A stretch of 64,000 nt of DNA. Source: Bacteroidales bacterium. GTDB lineage: Bacteria; Bacteroidota; Bacteroidia; Bacteroidales; VadinHA17. Below the pieces are notes generated by a model. The model was not told the DNA's origin. It saw only the letters and a list, made by a program, of their open reading frames with translations, and searched no databases. Made by a program: the position numbers and the translations under genes. The DNA is taken from assembly GCA_025454815.1 (NCBI GenBank), contig JALONR010000003.1, forward strand, positions 1-64,000, read 5' to 3'. This document shows positions 53,530-63,700 of this stretch, one piece after another (positions within the stretch are counted from its first letter, which is position 1; the number at the start of each line of letters is the position of its first letter).

Positions 53530-54732
53530 ATGAAGATTATAGTGTTGTTTCTGGCTGTGGCTGCTCTGGGGGTTTCATGCGAACCTGCGCCGTCCGCTTT
53601 CCTCAAGGCAGAAGGTCGCCATATTGTAAACGGAAAAGGTGAATATGTGATCCTCAGGGGCCTCGGCCTCGGGGGGTGGATGCTCCAGGAACCCTACATG
53701 CTGAATCTGTCAGGTGTCGCACCGGCACAGTATGACATTAAAAAGAAGATCGGAGCCCTTATTGGTGAGGAGAAGTCAGTGGAATTCTATAACGCATGGC
53801 TGTCAAATATGGTCACCAGGCGCGATATTGATTCACTTAAGGCCTGGGGATTCAACTCTGTCAGGCTGGCGATGCATTACAACCTGTTTACCCCTCCCGT
53901 TGAGGATGAGCCGGTTGAAGGCGAATTCACGTGGCATGAAAAGGGATTTATAATGACCGACTCCCTGCTGGCATGGTGTACTGCCAGTGAGATTTACCTG
54001 ATACTTGACCTGCATGCTGCTCCGGGAGGGCAGGGCCATGACATACCAATTGCAGATGTTGACACAACAAAGCCGAAACTGTGGGAGAATGAGCTGAACC
54101 GGCAGAAGACGGTTGCCCTATGGCAGAAGCTCGCGGAACGTTACCATGATGAACCATGGATAGGGGGTTATGACCTGATCAACGAAACTAACTATCCTCT
54201 TGAAGGAAACCAGGCTTTGCGTGAACTCCTGACGGAAATAACCACCGCAATCCGGCAGGTTGACACGAATCATATCATTTTTATCGAGGGAAATCATTTT
54301 GCAACTGATTTCGAAGGACTTACACCGCCGTGGGACAACAACATGGTTTACAGCTTCCATAAGTACTGGAATCCTACCACGAGGGAAACCATCCGGAAGT
54401 ATCTGGATATCAGGGACCGGAATAATGTCCCCCTGTGGATGGGAGAAGCCGGGGAGAACAACAATGAGTGGTACCGCTCTGCTGTTCAGCTTTTTGAAGC
54501 GGACAGCATTGGCTGGTCATGGTGGACACTGAAGAAGCTTGACTCTGAGAGCGGCATCATGAGCGTAACCATTCCGGACGGTTACCGGGAGATAGTCGAT
54601 TACTGGAAGGGTGAGGGTCCTTCCCCTGCTCAGGATGAAGCATTCCGCACCCTTATGCAGCTGACCGTGAACCTGCTTATTGATAATTGCAAAGTAAATT
54701 ACGGCGTGCTTGAAGCACTGCTCGGCGAATAG
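53530..54732 (+). CDS. GH5-type glycosidase lipoprotein
   Basis: 400 residues from the ATG at 53,530; lipobox ALGVSC. GLGLGGWMLQEPYML start, LIINETNYP-type box (GYDLINETNYP, acid/base Glu) and LWMGEAGENN (nucleophile Glu). The shape matches exo-beta-1,3-glucanase-like GH5. It is divergent from the GH172 gene, so the two may make up a small polysaccharide-use pair although no SusCD genes are present. The upstream in-frame Met at 53,428 is not used. Confidence 0.88.
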   Translation: MKIIVLFLAVAALGVSCEPAPSAFLKAEGRHIVNGKGEYVILRGLGLGGWMLQEPYMLNLSGVAPAQYDIKKKIGALIGEEKSVEFYNAWLSNMVTRRDIDSLKAWGFNSVRLAMHYNLFTPPVEDEPVEGEFTWHEKGFIMTDSLLAWCTASEIYLILDLHAAPGGQGHDIPIADVDTTKPKLWENELNRQKTVALWQKLAERYHDEPWIGGYDLINETNYPLEGNQALRELLTEITTAIRQVDTNHIIFIEGNHFATDFEGLTPPWDNNMVYSFHKYWNPTTRETIRKYLDIRDRNNVPLWMGEAGENNNEWYRSAVQLFEADSIGWSWWTLKKLDSESGIMSVTIPDGYREIVDYWKGEGPSPAQDEAFRTLMQLTVNLLIDNCKVNYGVLEALLGE

Positions 54733-54956
54733 ATTTCAGTCAACAATCTTCAGTTTGCACTAACAGCCTCACTGCCAGGCTGCGTGGCTACCCTCCGGAC
54801 ACTTCGTCTACAGGCTTGACCCGCCTCCAAAGCCGGAGGCTCAAACTGCCTTCCTCTAAGTATAAATACCCCCGGAAAAATGGGCTAAAAGCCCGTTACC
54901 GGCTTAATTAGTCATTGTTAATTTTGAACTTCCCTAAAAGGACCGCAAAAGAACTT
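54733..54956. terminator. Hairpin-rich spacer behind the GH5 gene
   Basis: GCCTCC-AAAGCC-GGAGGC (54,823-54,840) and GGGCT-AAA-AGCCC (54,882-54,894), the latter inside a wider CCGG...CCGG frame. These are of the type found scattered between genes of Bacteroidota. They probably terminate the GH5 transcript before the Hdr operon. Confidence 0.5.
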
Positions 54957-55706
54957 ATGGAAGATCTCTATTCAAGACTGATGCAGGACGTCCGTTTCGA
55001 GGAGGGACTGAAAGCCTGCATGAACTGCGGCATATGCACAGGTATATGCCCGGCAGCGGAGTATTACAACTATGACCCCCGGAGGGTTGTGGACCTGGTG
55101 CAAACCCGGAATAACGACGTTATCAGGGAGTTGCTGAAGAGTGAGACCATCTGGTACTGCGGCCAGTGTATGAGCTGCAAGACCCGCTGTCCGAGGGGCA
55201 ATACCCCGGGTATGGTTATCATGGCCCTGCGAAAACTGTCTCAGGAACTGGGGTATTTCACTGCATCCGAAAAGGGGAGGCAGCAGTTTGCTATCAAGCG
55301 CACCGTGGGTGATAATGTTCTGAAACACGGATACTGCGTGGTATCATACGATGTTGACCCCAAAACCCATCCTGAGCAGGGTCCGGCATGGGAACACTAT
55401 TACAACCATATGGAGGATTCCCTTGCACGTCTCGGCGGCGAGCTGAACGGAAAAGAAGGTCCGACACGCCGTATTGCCGATGAAGTACTTGATGAACTGA
55501 AAAGCATCTTCAGGGTAACAGGAGGGCAGGAACTCTATGACGCCATAGAGGAGGCCTCCGAGAAAAAGGCTGAAGAGATGGGGATGGAGTTTAAAAAGGA
55601 GGGGCGTGATTTTGAATATTTCAGACACGTGGTATCATCAGACAATGGCAGCCACCAGGCTGAACCAGAAGATGTAAGGAGGGATGTATATGAAACCGGA
55701 AGGTAA
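54915..55706 (+). CDS. HdrC-like iron-sulfur protein (first gene of Hdr operon)
   Basis: About 263 residues. Two 4Fe-4S motifs: Cys35, 38, 41, 45 (CMNCGICTGICP) and Cys82, 85, 88, 92 (CGQCMSCKTRCP), as in HdrC of heterodisulfide reductase; the rest is a long helical part. The start is uncertain: a TTG at 54,915 or 54,924 retains ...FPKRTAKELMEDLY, while the first ATG is at 54,957. It overlaps the next gene by 23 bases. It passes electrons between HdrA- and HdrB-like subunits. Confidence 0.82.
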   Translation: MLILNFPKRTAKELMEDLYSRLMQDVRFEEGLKACMNCGICTGICPAAEYYNYDPRRVVDLVQTRNNDVIRELLKSETIWYCGQCMSCKTRCPRGNTPGMVIMALRKLSQELGYFTASEKGRQQFAIKRTVGDNVLKHGYCVVSYDVDPKTHPEQGPAWEHYYNHMEDSLARLGGELNGKEGPTRRIADEVLDELKSIFRVTGGQELYDAIEEASEKKAEEMGMEFKKEGRDFEYFRHVVSSDNGSHQAEPEDVRRDVYETGR

Positions 55707-56751
55707 GAAGAGGATCTGGGCCGAATACCAGAAGGAGATCCCGGACGACCATTTCTTTTACGTCAGGTCTTGCATCAGGCAGACATTCTTTGCCGGCTCG
55801 GAGCAGTATTTCCTGAAAATACTCAGGGATGACCTCGGCAAGGATGTTTATGAGGATCCGAGGCACACCACCTGCACCGGCATAGGTTATCATGGTGATG
55901 TGGTTCCCTTTGAGACTATACAGGCTGTTGTTGCACGTCATTTCGCCCTGGCAACAGAGGCCGGATACAAACACATTGCAATATCCTGCGTTACCTCTTT
56001 CGGCATCTATTCGGAGATACTCGAGACCTGGAAGCACTTTCCGGAGACACTCGAGCGGACCCGTGAGGATCTATACAAGGCTACCGGCCGCACTTTTGAG
56101 GTGCCGGAGACGATTTCCCATACCAGCGACATCATTTACAAGTTCAGGGATGAGATTGCGAGAAAGGCGAAATACAATCTTATTGATATCGCCACCGGGA
56201 AGCCGTTGAAGGTGGTGGAGCATATAGGCTGCCATTACTCAAAGATGTTCCCGAAATACGGGGTCGGTGGTGCAGAGTTCCCTCATGTGCTGGTAGGCAT
56301 GATTGAATCATGGGGAGGGGATATAATCGATTATCCTGAACGCCGTCACTGTTGCGGATTCGGATTCAGGCAGTACCTGGTACAGGCAAACAGGGGCTAT
56401 TCGCTCTTCGCTTCACGCAAGAAGTTTGAATCGATGGAGCCTTACAGGCCTGACATGATCATTGCCAACTGCCCGGGTTGCACGATGTTCATGGACCGGT
56501 GGCAGTACACGATAAAGGAGATTGAAGGCATCACGTACGGGTCTGATGAAAGGGGGATTCCGGTACTCACCTATGAAGAGGTGGCCGGGCTGATTCTGGG
56601 TTACAATCCATGGGAACTGGGTCTGCAGTACCATAATGTGCAGTCGTTGCAATTGCTCCGGAAGATGGGTATTAAGGCAGATCCTGCGGAAAGATTCCTG
56701 GCGAAGGATGGCTCGAGGCTGCCTGAACCTGCCAATCTTATAAACGGATGA
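55684..56751 (+). CDS. HdrB-like protein (CCG-domain)
   Basis: 355 residues. The C-terminal CCG signature is complete: EHIGCHYSKMF, RRHCCGFGFRQ and IIANCPGCTMF, the ligands of the noncubane cluster where disulfides are reduced. The first CCG domain is altered: single Cys at RSCIRQTFF, HTTCTGIGY and ISCVTSFG instead of the CCG pair, so only one cluster site looks intact. AAGGAGGG precedes the ATG at 55,684. It ends in ATGA overlap with the HdrA-like gene. Confidence 0.85.
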   Translation: MYMKPEGKKRIWAEYQKEIPDDHFFYVRSCIRQTFFAGSEQYFLKILRDDLGKDVYEDPRHTTCTGIGYHGDVVPFETIQAVVARHFALATEAGYKHIAISCVTSFGIYSEILETWKHFPETLERTREDLYKATGRTFEVPETISHTSDIIYKFRDEIARKAKYNLIDIATGKPLKVVEHIGCHYSKMFPKYGVGGAEFPHVLVGMIESWGGDIIDYPERRHCCGFGFRQYLVQANRGYSLFASRKKFESMEPYRPDMIIANCPGCTMFMDRWQYTIKEIEGITYGSDERGIPVLTYEEVAGLILGYNPWELGLQYHNVQSLQLLRKMGIKADPAERFLAKDGSRLPEPANLING

Positions 56752-57779
56752 AGGGTACACCACAGCATGTAATTATCGCCGGCGGCGGTGTCGCTGGCAT
56801 TGAGGCTGCAGGCACCCTCGCTGATCTGGGCTATCGCGTCACCCTGGTGGAGAAGGGCGATGAACCTGGCGGACATATCCTCCAGTGGCATGCTCTCTTT
56901 CCTGACAGAAGGCCGGCGGGTGAGGTGAAGAGCTACCTCAGGAAGCGGATTGAGCATCGCAACATAAACATAATTACCAGGACTACGGTTGAAAAAATAA
57001 GGCATCATGGCGGCGGTGTGGCAGTGAACCTCTCAGGCGGAACCGAAGAGAAGGCAGACGCTGTGATAGTGGCCACAGGGTTTGAACTTTTCGATGCGCG
57101 CCGCAAGGAAGAGTACGGGTACGGGATCTACGACAATGTCATCACTTCGGCAGAGCTGGAGGAGATGTTCAACAGGAACCGCATTGTGAAGGCAGACGGA
57201 ACGGTGCCTTCGCGCATTGGACTTATTCACTGCGTGGGTTCACGCGATGAGAAGGTGAACAACAACCACTGCTCGAAGGTATGCTGCGTGACGGCAGTCA
57301 AGCAGGCGATAGAGATCAGGAAGATGCTCCCGTCATGCGAGGTCTTCTGTTTTTACATGGATATGAGGATGTATGGTCCCTATTACGAGGAGTTGTACCG
57401 CGAGGCGCAGGAATTTCACAATGTCAATTTCATAAGGGGTAAAGTGTCGGAGGCATCTGTAAATATTAACAACAGGCTGGTAATCAAGGTAGAAGACACT
57501 CTGGCTGGCCGGCCGCTCAGGATGGAACTCGACATAATGGTACTGATGGTGGGTATGGAGATGGCAGGTTCAGGCATGAAGCTGGCTGAGGCTTCAGGGA
57601 TGAAGAGGGGAATAAACAGGTTTCTTGAGACCACTGATCACCATTATGGGAATAACCTGAGTTCCATAAAGGGAGTATTTTATGCGGGCACCTGTACGGC
57701 ACCAATGAATATAACGGATACGATCTCACATGCACGGGCAGCAGTGGCTGAGACAGTAAGGTATCTTAACGGAAAATGA
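56748..57779 (+). CDS. HdrA-like flavoprotein (short, QmoA-type)
   Basis: 343 residues. FAD-binding IIAGGGVAGIEAAGTL near 9-24, ...YRVTLVEKGDEPGGHILQWH, and LIHCVGSRDEKVNNNHCSKV followed by CC, the Cys set of the HdrA cluster. It is shorter than full HdrA (about 650 residues), lacking the N-terminal and C-terminal ferredoxin parts, and closest in layout to QmoA. This is where flavin chemistry, possibly bifurcation, would take place. It overlaps both neighbours by 4 bases. Confidence 0.86.
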   Translation: MKGTPQHVIIAGGGVAGIEAAGTLADLGYRVTLVEKGDEPGGHILQWHALFPDRRPAGEVKSYLRKRIEHRNINIITRTTVEKIRHHGGGVAVNLSGGTEEKADAVIVATGFELFDARRKEEYGYGIYDNVITSAELEEMFNRNRIVKADGTVPSRIGLIHCVGSRDEKVNNNHCSKVCCVTAVKQAIEIRKMLPSCEVFCFYMDMRMYGPYYEELYREAQEFHNVNFIRGKVSEASVNINNRLVIKVEDTLAGRPLRMELDIMVLMVGMEMAGSGMKLAEASGMKRGINRFLETTDHHYGNNLSSIKGVFYAGTCTAPMNITDTISHARAAVAETVRYLNGK

Positions 57780-58135
57780 GCATAGATCAGGCAAATAAGT
57801 TCGGATTTACAATCAACCGCAGCAGGCTGATTGATTACGATGCTTCTGACAGGAAAGTGAGGGATTATATTACTGCCAGGGAGCCAAGTTTCCGTCTCTG
57901 TTTTGCCTGCGGAGGGTGTACTGCGGCATGCACTGCCGGTCACCATACGACATTCAATCTCAGGCGTATGAACACCTATATCAGGAGAGGAGAGATTGAC
58001 CCTCTCCGTGAAGAGGTGACCCGCTGCATGCTATGCGGAAAATGTCTCCTTGTGTGTCCTCGTGGTGTGAATACGCGTAATGTGGTGGCAGTTGCTGCCG
58101 AAGCGATAAGGAAACTCGACAGGAATGAACTCTGA
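57776..58135 (+). CDS. Small HdrC/QmoC-like ferredoxin
   Basis: 119 residues with two Cys motifs: CFACGGCTAAC and CMLCGKCLLVCP. The first lacks the final Pro and is followed by TAGHHTTFNL, as in the second HdrC-like proteins of Qmo/Hdr clusters. It overlaps the neighbouring genes (ATGA with the previous, 11 bases with the next), so translation is coupled. It probably links the HdrA-like flavoprotein with the membrane protein. Confidence 0.85.
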   Translation: MSIDQANKFGFTINRSRLIDYDASDRKVRDYITAREPSFRLCFACGGCTAACTAGHHTTFNLRRMNTYIRRGEIDPLREEVTRCMLCGKCLLVCPRGVNTRNVVAVAAEAIRKLDRNEL

Positions 58136-60023
58136 TCTCTTCGTCATACCGTTCAACCTGGGGCTTTATTTCATACTGATTTACAGTGTGGTGAGAAGCA
58201 CCATCTGGTTCCGTAACCTGTCACGGCCTGACAAGCTGAGGTTGCAGAGAGGGTTCTTCGGCAAGCCGTTCATGGACAGTTTGAAGGAAATCTTCATGGA
58301 AAGCCTGCTCCACCGTAAGATTTTCAGGAAAAACCCGGTGCTGGGCTATATGCACATGAGTCTTGCCTTCGGCTGGTTCCTCCTTATAGTCTTCGGTACC
58401 ATTGAAGCTGACTTTTTCGGAGAGAAGCATCTTAATCCGCCATCGCACGCAATCTTCTTCCGGTGGTTCAATCCTGATCACGGCACTGAGGGGCTCGCAA
58501 AACTTTACGGCTTCTGGATGGATCTTATCCTGGCTTTCATACTTTCAGGACTTCTGCTTGCTATGGTGAAGAGGTTCATCCCTGGCATGATGGGGATGAA
58601 AAAGACCACAAAGCATACCTGGACTGACCGTATTGCTCTCATCAGCCTCTGGCTGATATTCCCCTCAAGGCTTATGGCTGAGAGCTTCACCTGTGGTGCA
58701 CACGGCAGTGGCAGCTTCCTGACCGGCACCCTGGGCAGTGCACTTGCATCATTCCTGCCGGCGGCAGAGATAGCACCCTTTTTCTGGTGGCTCTATTCCC
58801 TTTCACTGGGAACGTTTTTCTTCCTGCTTCCGGTGTCACGCTATTTTCATATACCTGTTGAGCTCCTCCTGATATTCATGCGCAACTCAGGGATAACAAC
58901 GGGTGACAGGCACTCATCCTATACCGAGGTTCAGACACATGCATGTTCCTCGTGTGGTGTATGTATCAGTGTCTGCCAGATGAGTTATGCTGCAGGGATA
59001 AATGATATACAATCGGCATACCTGGTCAAGGGCCTCAGGAATGACCGTGACATAGCGGCCATCACTGCCAACTGCCTTATGTGCGGCAGGTGTGAGGAGG
59101 TGTGCCCGGTAGGGATTGAGCTGGGTCCCATGAGGCTCATTGAGCGAAGACAGGGTGAGAGGGAGGACCGGAGGCTCAGGTTCACGGAGAGGTATGAACT
59201 GACGCGCAGGAGGAGCACCATTGAGAAGGAGCCCACCCAGTCATATGGTTATCTTACCAGGGAGGAGCCGGAGCATGCAGAGGTTCTTTTCTTTGCAGGG
59301 TGCATGACCCATCTCACTCCGTCGGTAATCGTTGCAATGAAAAAGATTATGGAGAGTGCCGGAGTCAGGTACCGTTTCATGGACGAAAAGGGAGGCGTCT
59401 GTTGCGGCAGGCCGCTGATGCTGGCAGGAAGGGACAAGGAGGCTCGCGAACTCATCAACCATAATTCTGACATTATCTGGAAATCCGGAGCAAGGATACT
59501 GGTTACATCATGTCCGATATGCTACAAGGTATTCAGGGAGAGCTATTATCTTGAAGCTCAGGTAATGCACCATTCCGAGTTCATCAACCTCCTTATCGAG
59601 GAGGGTTCGCTCCGGCTGGGTTACCTGCATCGCAGGGTTGTATATCATGATCCGTGTGAGCTTGGCAGAGGCTCAGGTATCTATGACGAACCCAGGGCGG
59701 TAATAAGCTATGTGGCTGAGCTGCAGTCAGCAGTTCAGGAAGGGAGTATGTCACTCTGCTGCGGAGGCAGCCTGGGAAACCTGACTCTCTCTTCCGGTAA
59801 AAGAGCAGTGATAGCTGCAGATGCTGCCCGTACCCTTACCATTGCTTCACCCGATGAGCTGATCACAGCCTGTCCTCTCTGCAAAAAGACATTTGCCCAG
59901 GCCACTGAAACGAAGGTCTCTGACATAGCAGAACTGGTTGCCGCCGCCCTGCCCAAACAGGTTGCCTCCAGGTCAAAAAAGAGACCGGCAAGGCATCCGG
60001 CAAAAGCTTCCGGCAACGGTTGA
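58125..60023 (+). CDS. Membrane-bound DsrMK/HdrD-like fusion protein
   Basis: 632 residues. The first 260 have five or six membrane helices of the NarI/DsrM cytochrome-b type (FGWFLLIVFGTIEADFF and similar). Two 4Fe-4S motifs follow (CSSCGVCISVC near 276, CLMCGRCEEVCP near 315), then two CCG domains: FAGCMTHL...GVCCGRPLML...TSCPICYKVF and YHDPCELGRG...LCCGGSLGNL...TACPLCKKTF. This joins a DsrM-like quinone part to a DsrK/HdrD-like catalytic part in one chain, which in sulfate reducers are two subunits. It would couple quinol to a cytosolic disulfide. The Lys/Arg-rich tail (KKRPARHPAKAS) is cytosolic. Confidence 0.88.
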   Translation: MNSDLFVIPFNLGLYFILIYSVVRSTIWFRNLSRPDKLRLQRGFFGKPFMDSLKEIFMESLLHRKIFRKNPVLGYMHMSLAFGWFLLIVFGTIEADFFGEKHLNPPSHAIFFRWFNPDHGTEGLAKLYGFWMDLILAFILSGLLLAMVKRFIPGMMGMKKTTKHTWTDRIALISLWLIFPSRLMAESFTCGAHGSGSFLTGTLGSALASFLPAAEIAPFFWWLYSLSLGTFFFLLPVSRYFHIPVELLLIFMRNSGITTGDRHSSYTEVQTHACSSCGVCISVCQMSYAAGINDIQSAYLVKGLRNDRDIAAITANCLMCGRCEEVCPVGIELGPMRLIERRQGEREDRRLRFTERYELTRRRSTIEKEPTQSYGYLTREEPEHAEVLFFAGCMTHLTPSVIVAMKKIMESAGVRYRFMDEKGGVCCGRPLMLAGRDKEARELINHNSDIIWKSGARILVTSCPICYKVFRESYYLEAQVMHHSEFINLLIEEGSLRLGYLHRRVVYHDPCELGRGSGIYDEPRAVISYVAELQSAVQEGSMSLCCGGSLGNLTLSSGKRAVIAADAARTLTIASPDELITACPLCKKTFAQATETKVSDIAELVAAALPKQVASRSKKRPARHPAKASGNG

Positions 60024-60168
60024 TAAATTTTTATGCCTTTGACAATTATTTGATTGTTTGACGATTCCTATCTCAATTATTTAATTTTACTTTGACCCGT
60101 GAAAATTTCAGGAGAACTCTGGAACAGTTTTTGACGTTTATATCCAGGAGTAAAAAACTTATAGTAGG

Positions 60169-60714
60169 ATGAAAACTGTATTTAATGTTGCAGCTGTTTT
60201 AGCAGTTGCAGCCATGATTAGTTTCAGCTCATGCAGGAATGAGAGTAATCAGAACGGCCAGGACGGAAAAGCTGGCATCGTGGTTAACGGGAAGGGTATC
60301 GAGTTAAATATAGCGGAAGCTGAGCTCATCCAGGTGGAGGACAGACCTCAGTACAATACTGCTGAGTGGCTCTTCATCATCGAGGAGCCCGGCAGGTATG
60401 ATGTATGGTTGTCAAGCCTGACGGTTGATACAACCCAGCTTCTCTTTACAGATAAAGTTATAATTACGGCCGGCGAGACCAAACTTGAAAAGAAACCTGT
60501 CAGCGACCGGGTAGTAACCGATGAAACCGGGATTAAAGCGCCCTGGTACAGGACTGACTCACATATGGGTTCAATTCTGTTTGCCAAACCCGGAGAATAC
60601 AATGTGCAGGTGATCAGTGACAGAGTAGAGCGGTTTGCTTCTGATCTTTCTCAGGTCAATCCTGAAAAACATACACTGATCAACTCAGTTATTCTCAAGC
60701 CGAAGGTCAACTAG
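60169..60714 (+). CDS. Small exported lipoprotein, unknown function
   Basis: 181 residues. Signal and lipobox ISFSSC (Cys22). The remainder looks like a beta-sandwich (FIIEEPGRYDVWLSSLTV, FAKPGEYNVQVISDR). No family recognised. It follows the Hdr operon by 145 bases and may be independent of it. Confidence 0.7.
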   Translation: MKTVFNVAAVLAVAAMISFSSCRNESNQNGQDGKAGIVVNGKGIELNIAEAELIQVEDRPQYNTAEWLFIIEEPGRYDVWLSSLTVDTTQLLFTDKVIITAGETKLEKKPVSDRVVTDETGIKAPWYRTDSHMGSILFAKPGEYNVQVISDRVERFASDLSQVNPEKHTLINSVILKPKVN

Positions 60715-60743
60715 GGAGCGACTGCACCGGATACTGCCCGGGC

Positions 60744-63700
60744 TCATCTCTTCCTTTTCTCAACCCATTCCCTCGCGTTGACAAACGCCCTGATCCATGG
60801 TGTAATGTCATCATTGCGCCTGTCAGCGGGATAGTATGCGCACTGCCAGGGGAAGTAAGCTCTCTCGAGATGTGGCATCATTGCCAGGTGCCTGCCGTCC
60901 GGCGAGCAGATACCTGCGATATCATGCATTGAACCGTTGGGGTTTGAAGGATAATGGCTCCTGCTGTATTTCATAACCACATTGTACTTTTCTTCCGGAT
61001 AAGGCAGTACGAAGCGCCCTTCTCCATGGGCTACCCATATGCCCAGTTCCATCCCTACCAGGCCGCTGAGCATGACAGATCTGCCGCCGGTGATCCTTAC
61101 ACCCAGGAAGTCTGATTCAAACTTGTGGGATGCGTTATGTTCCAGCCGTGGCATCTCAGCATGTTCCGGCACAATTAGCCCGAGCTCTGCCATCAGCTGG
61201 CACCCGTTGCATACTCCCAGGGAAAGGGTATCATCTCTCCTGTAGAATTTTTCAAGGGCTATACGTGCCTTTTCATTGTATCTGAATGCGCCTGCCCAGC
61301 CCTTTGCCGATCCCAGGACATCAGAATTGGAGAAGCCTCCCACGAAGACTATCATGCTGAGCTCCTCGAGCGTCTCACGGCCGGAGATAAGGTCGGTCAT
61401 ATGTACATCCTTCACGTCAAAACCTGCCAGCCAGAGGGCGTAAGCCATCTCACGGTCGCCATTAACCCCCTTTTCCCTTATTATTGCAGCCCTTACGCCG
61501 GTGGTTGCCCTGCGGTCAGGAGTGATGCCGAGGGCGCTGAAGCTTCCCTCAAAGCCTTTCAGGTCAAAATGAAGTGCTTTTCTGCCGTGGTTTTCAAACC
61601 TCTCTCTCGCCAGCGCTTCTCCGCACTGCCTGCGGTCAAGCAGGTATGAGCTCCTGTACCAGAGATCACGACAGTGGTCAATGTCAAAAACATGGTTCTG
61701 AGCCCCGTTTGTCACGAAGAGTTTTCTCTCCTTCACAGGATGACCTATGGATGCGAATCGAATCCCTCTCTCATAAAGAAACTCCTCTGCCTCACTTTCA
61801 TCCTCCACCTGGATGATGACGCCCGGATTCTGGCTGAAGAGAAGCCTGACGGTATCACTCTCGCCGATCTCCGTGAGGTTCACGGTAATGCCTCCCCCGG
61901 TGCTGGCAAAGCACATTTCAAGGAGGGTGACGATCATGCCTCCGGCGGAGATGTCATGCCCGGCGATAACCTTTCCATCCTTTATGAGCTGCTGCAGTGA
62001 TTCAAATGCTGCGACGAAGTATCCGGGATCTTCCACTCCGGGAGCAGTTTTTCCGATGCAGCCCAATATCTGGCTGAAGGCTGAACCTCCCAGTTCATGT
62101 CTCATACCACTCATGTCAATCCATATAAGGGCGGTTGAGTCATCATTTCTGATCACTGGTCCAGCAATGCGCCTTACATCTTCCACCTCTGCTGCCGCGG
62201 TAATTATTACGGTACCCGGGCTGTATACGGTACCATCAGGGTATTTCTGGGTCATTGAGAGGCTGTCTTTGCCCGTGGGTATATTGATGCCGAGTGCAAC
62301 TGCAAAGTTACTGGCAGCCTGTACCGCTTCATATAGTCTTGCGTCTTCGCCCGGGTTTTTACATGGCCACATCCAGTTTGCTGACAGAGATACACTTTTC
62401 AGCCCGTCGGGCAGGGGAGCCCACACGATATTGGTAAGTGCCTCGGCAATTGAGAGCACCGAACCGGCAGCTGCGCTTACAAGGCCTGCTGCCGGTGCAT
62501 GGCCCAGGGCTGTTGCCATCCCGCTTCTTCCACGGTAGTCGAGTGCAATTGCTCCCAGGTTATTGAGTGGCAGTTGCAGTTCGCCAGCGCACTGCTGCAT
62601 TGCTATCCTGCCGGTAACGGAACGGTCCACCTTGTTGGTCAGCCAGTCCTTGCATGCCACCTCCTCAAGCTGGAGTACGGAGTCGAGATAACCGGCAGGG
62701 TCAGCGGCATTATATTGCAGGTCAGCACCCTGGCTGACCATAGTACTGTCATTCATGATTGTCCTGGGCGGTTTCCCGAAGAAGTCGGTCAGCTGCAGGT
62801 CTATGGGCTTTTCTCCGGTTGCCGGGTTGAAGAAGGTAAACTGGTGGTCTCCAGTCACCTCTCCGATAAGATATACCGGGGCTCTTTCACGGCGTGCCAC
62901 GGAGGTAAGCATGTCAGCATCTCCTCGGCGGATGACCAGCCCCATCCTTTCCTGCGACTCATTGCCGATGATCTCACGTGCAGACAGGGTGGGGTCACCC
63001 ACTGGCAGTTTGCTTATATCAATTATACCCCCTGTGGCTTCCACCAGTTCCGAGAGGCAGTTGAGGTGTCCGCCAGCGCCATGGTCATGCAGCGATATCA
63101 CCGGGTTATGATCATTTTCGGCCATCGCCCTGAGGGCGTTGTAGACTCTCTTCTGCATTTCGGGGTTTGCACGTTGCACGGCGTTCAGTTCGATGGAGCT
63201 GTCATATGCCCCTGTATCGACCGAGGAGACCGCACCGCCACCCATTCCTATCCTGTAGTTGTCACCCCCCAGGAGCACTATGATGTCTCCCTTTTCTGGG
63301 GTATCCTTGGTACTGTCAGCCTTCTTCCCGAGCCCGATCCCTCCTGCAAGCATTATCACCTTGTCAAAGCCATATTTCTTCAGGTCAGTGAAGTGCTCAA
63401 AAGTAAGAACCGAGCCGCAGATGAGCGGCTGCCCGAATTTGTTGCCGAAGTCGCTGGCTCCGTTTGAGGCTTTGATCAGTATCTCTTCAGGTGTCTGATA
63501 GAGCCATTTGCGGGGCTCTGAGAACCGTTCCCACTCACGCGGGCCGTCAGGCCTGGGGTAAGCTGTCATGTATACGGCTGTCCCGGCTATCGGGAGTGAA
63601 CCTTTTCCGCCGGCAATGCGGTCACGTATCTCACCTCCCGTACCTGTGGAGGCACCGTTGAACGGCTCCACCGTGGTTGGAAAGTTATGAGTCTCGGCCT

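Noticed and set aside
61813-62538. Open frame of 241 codons on the plus strand
   Set aside because: Antisense shadow of purL; third-position GC of the real gene keeps the opposite frame open.
62499-63467. Open frame of 322 codons on the plus strand
   Set aside because: It is the antisense shadow of purL, whose frame on the other strand is fully conserved.
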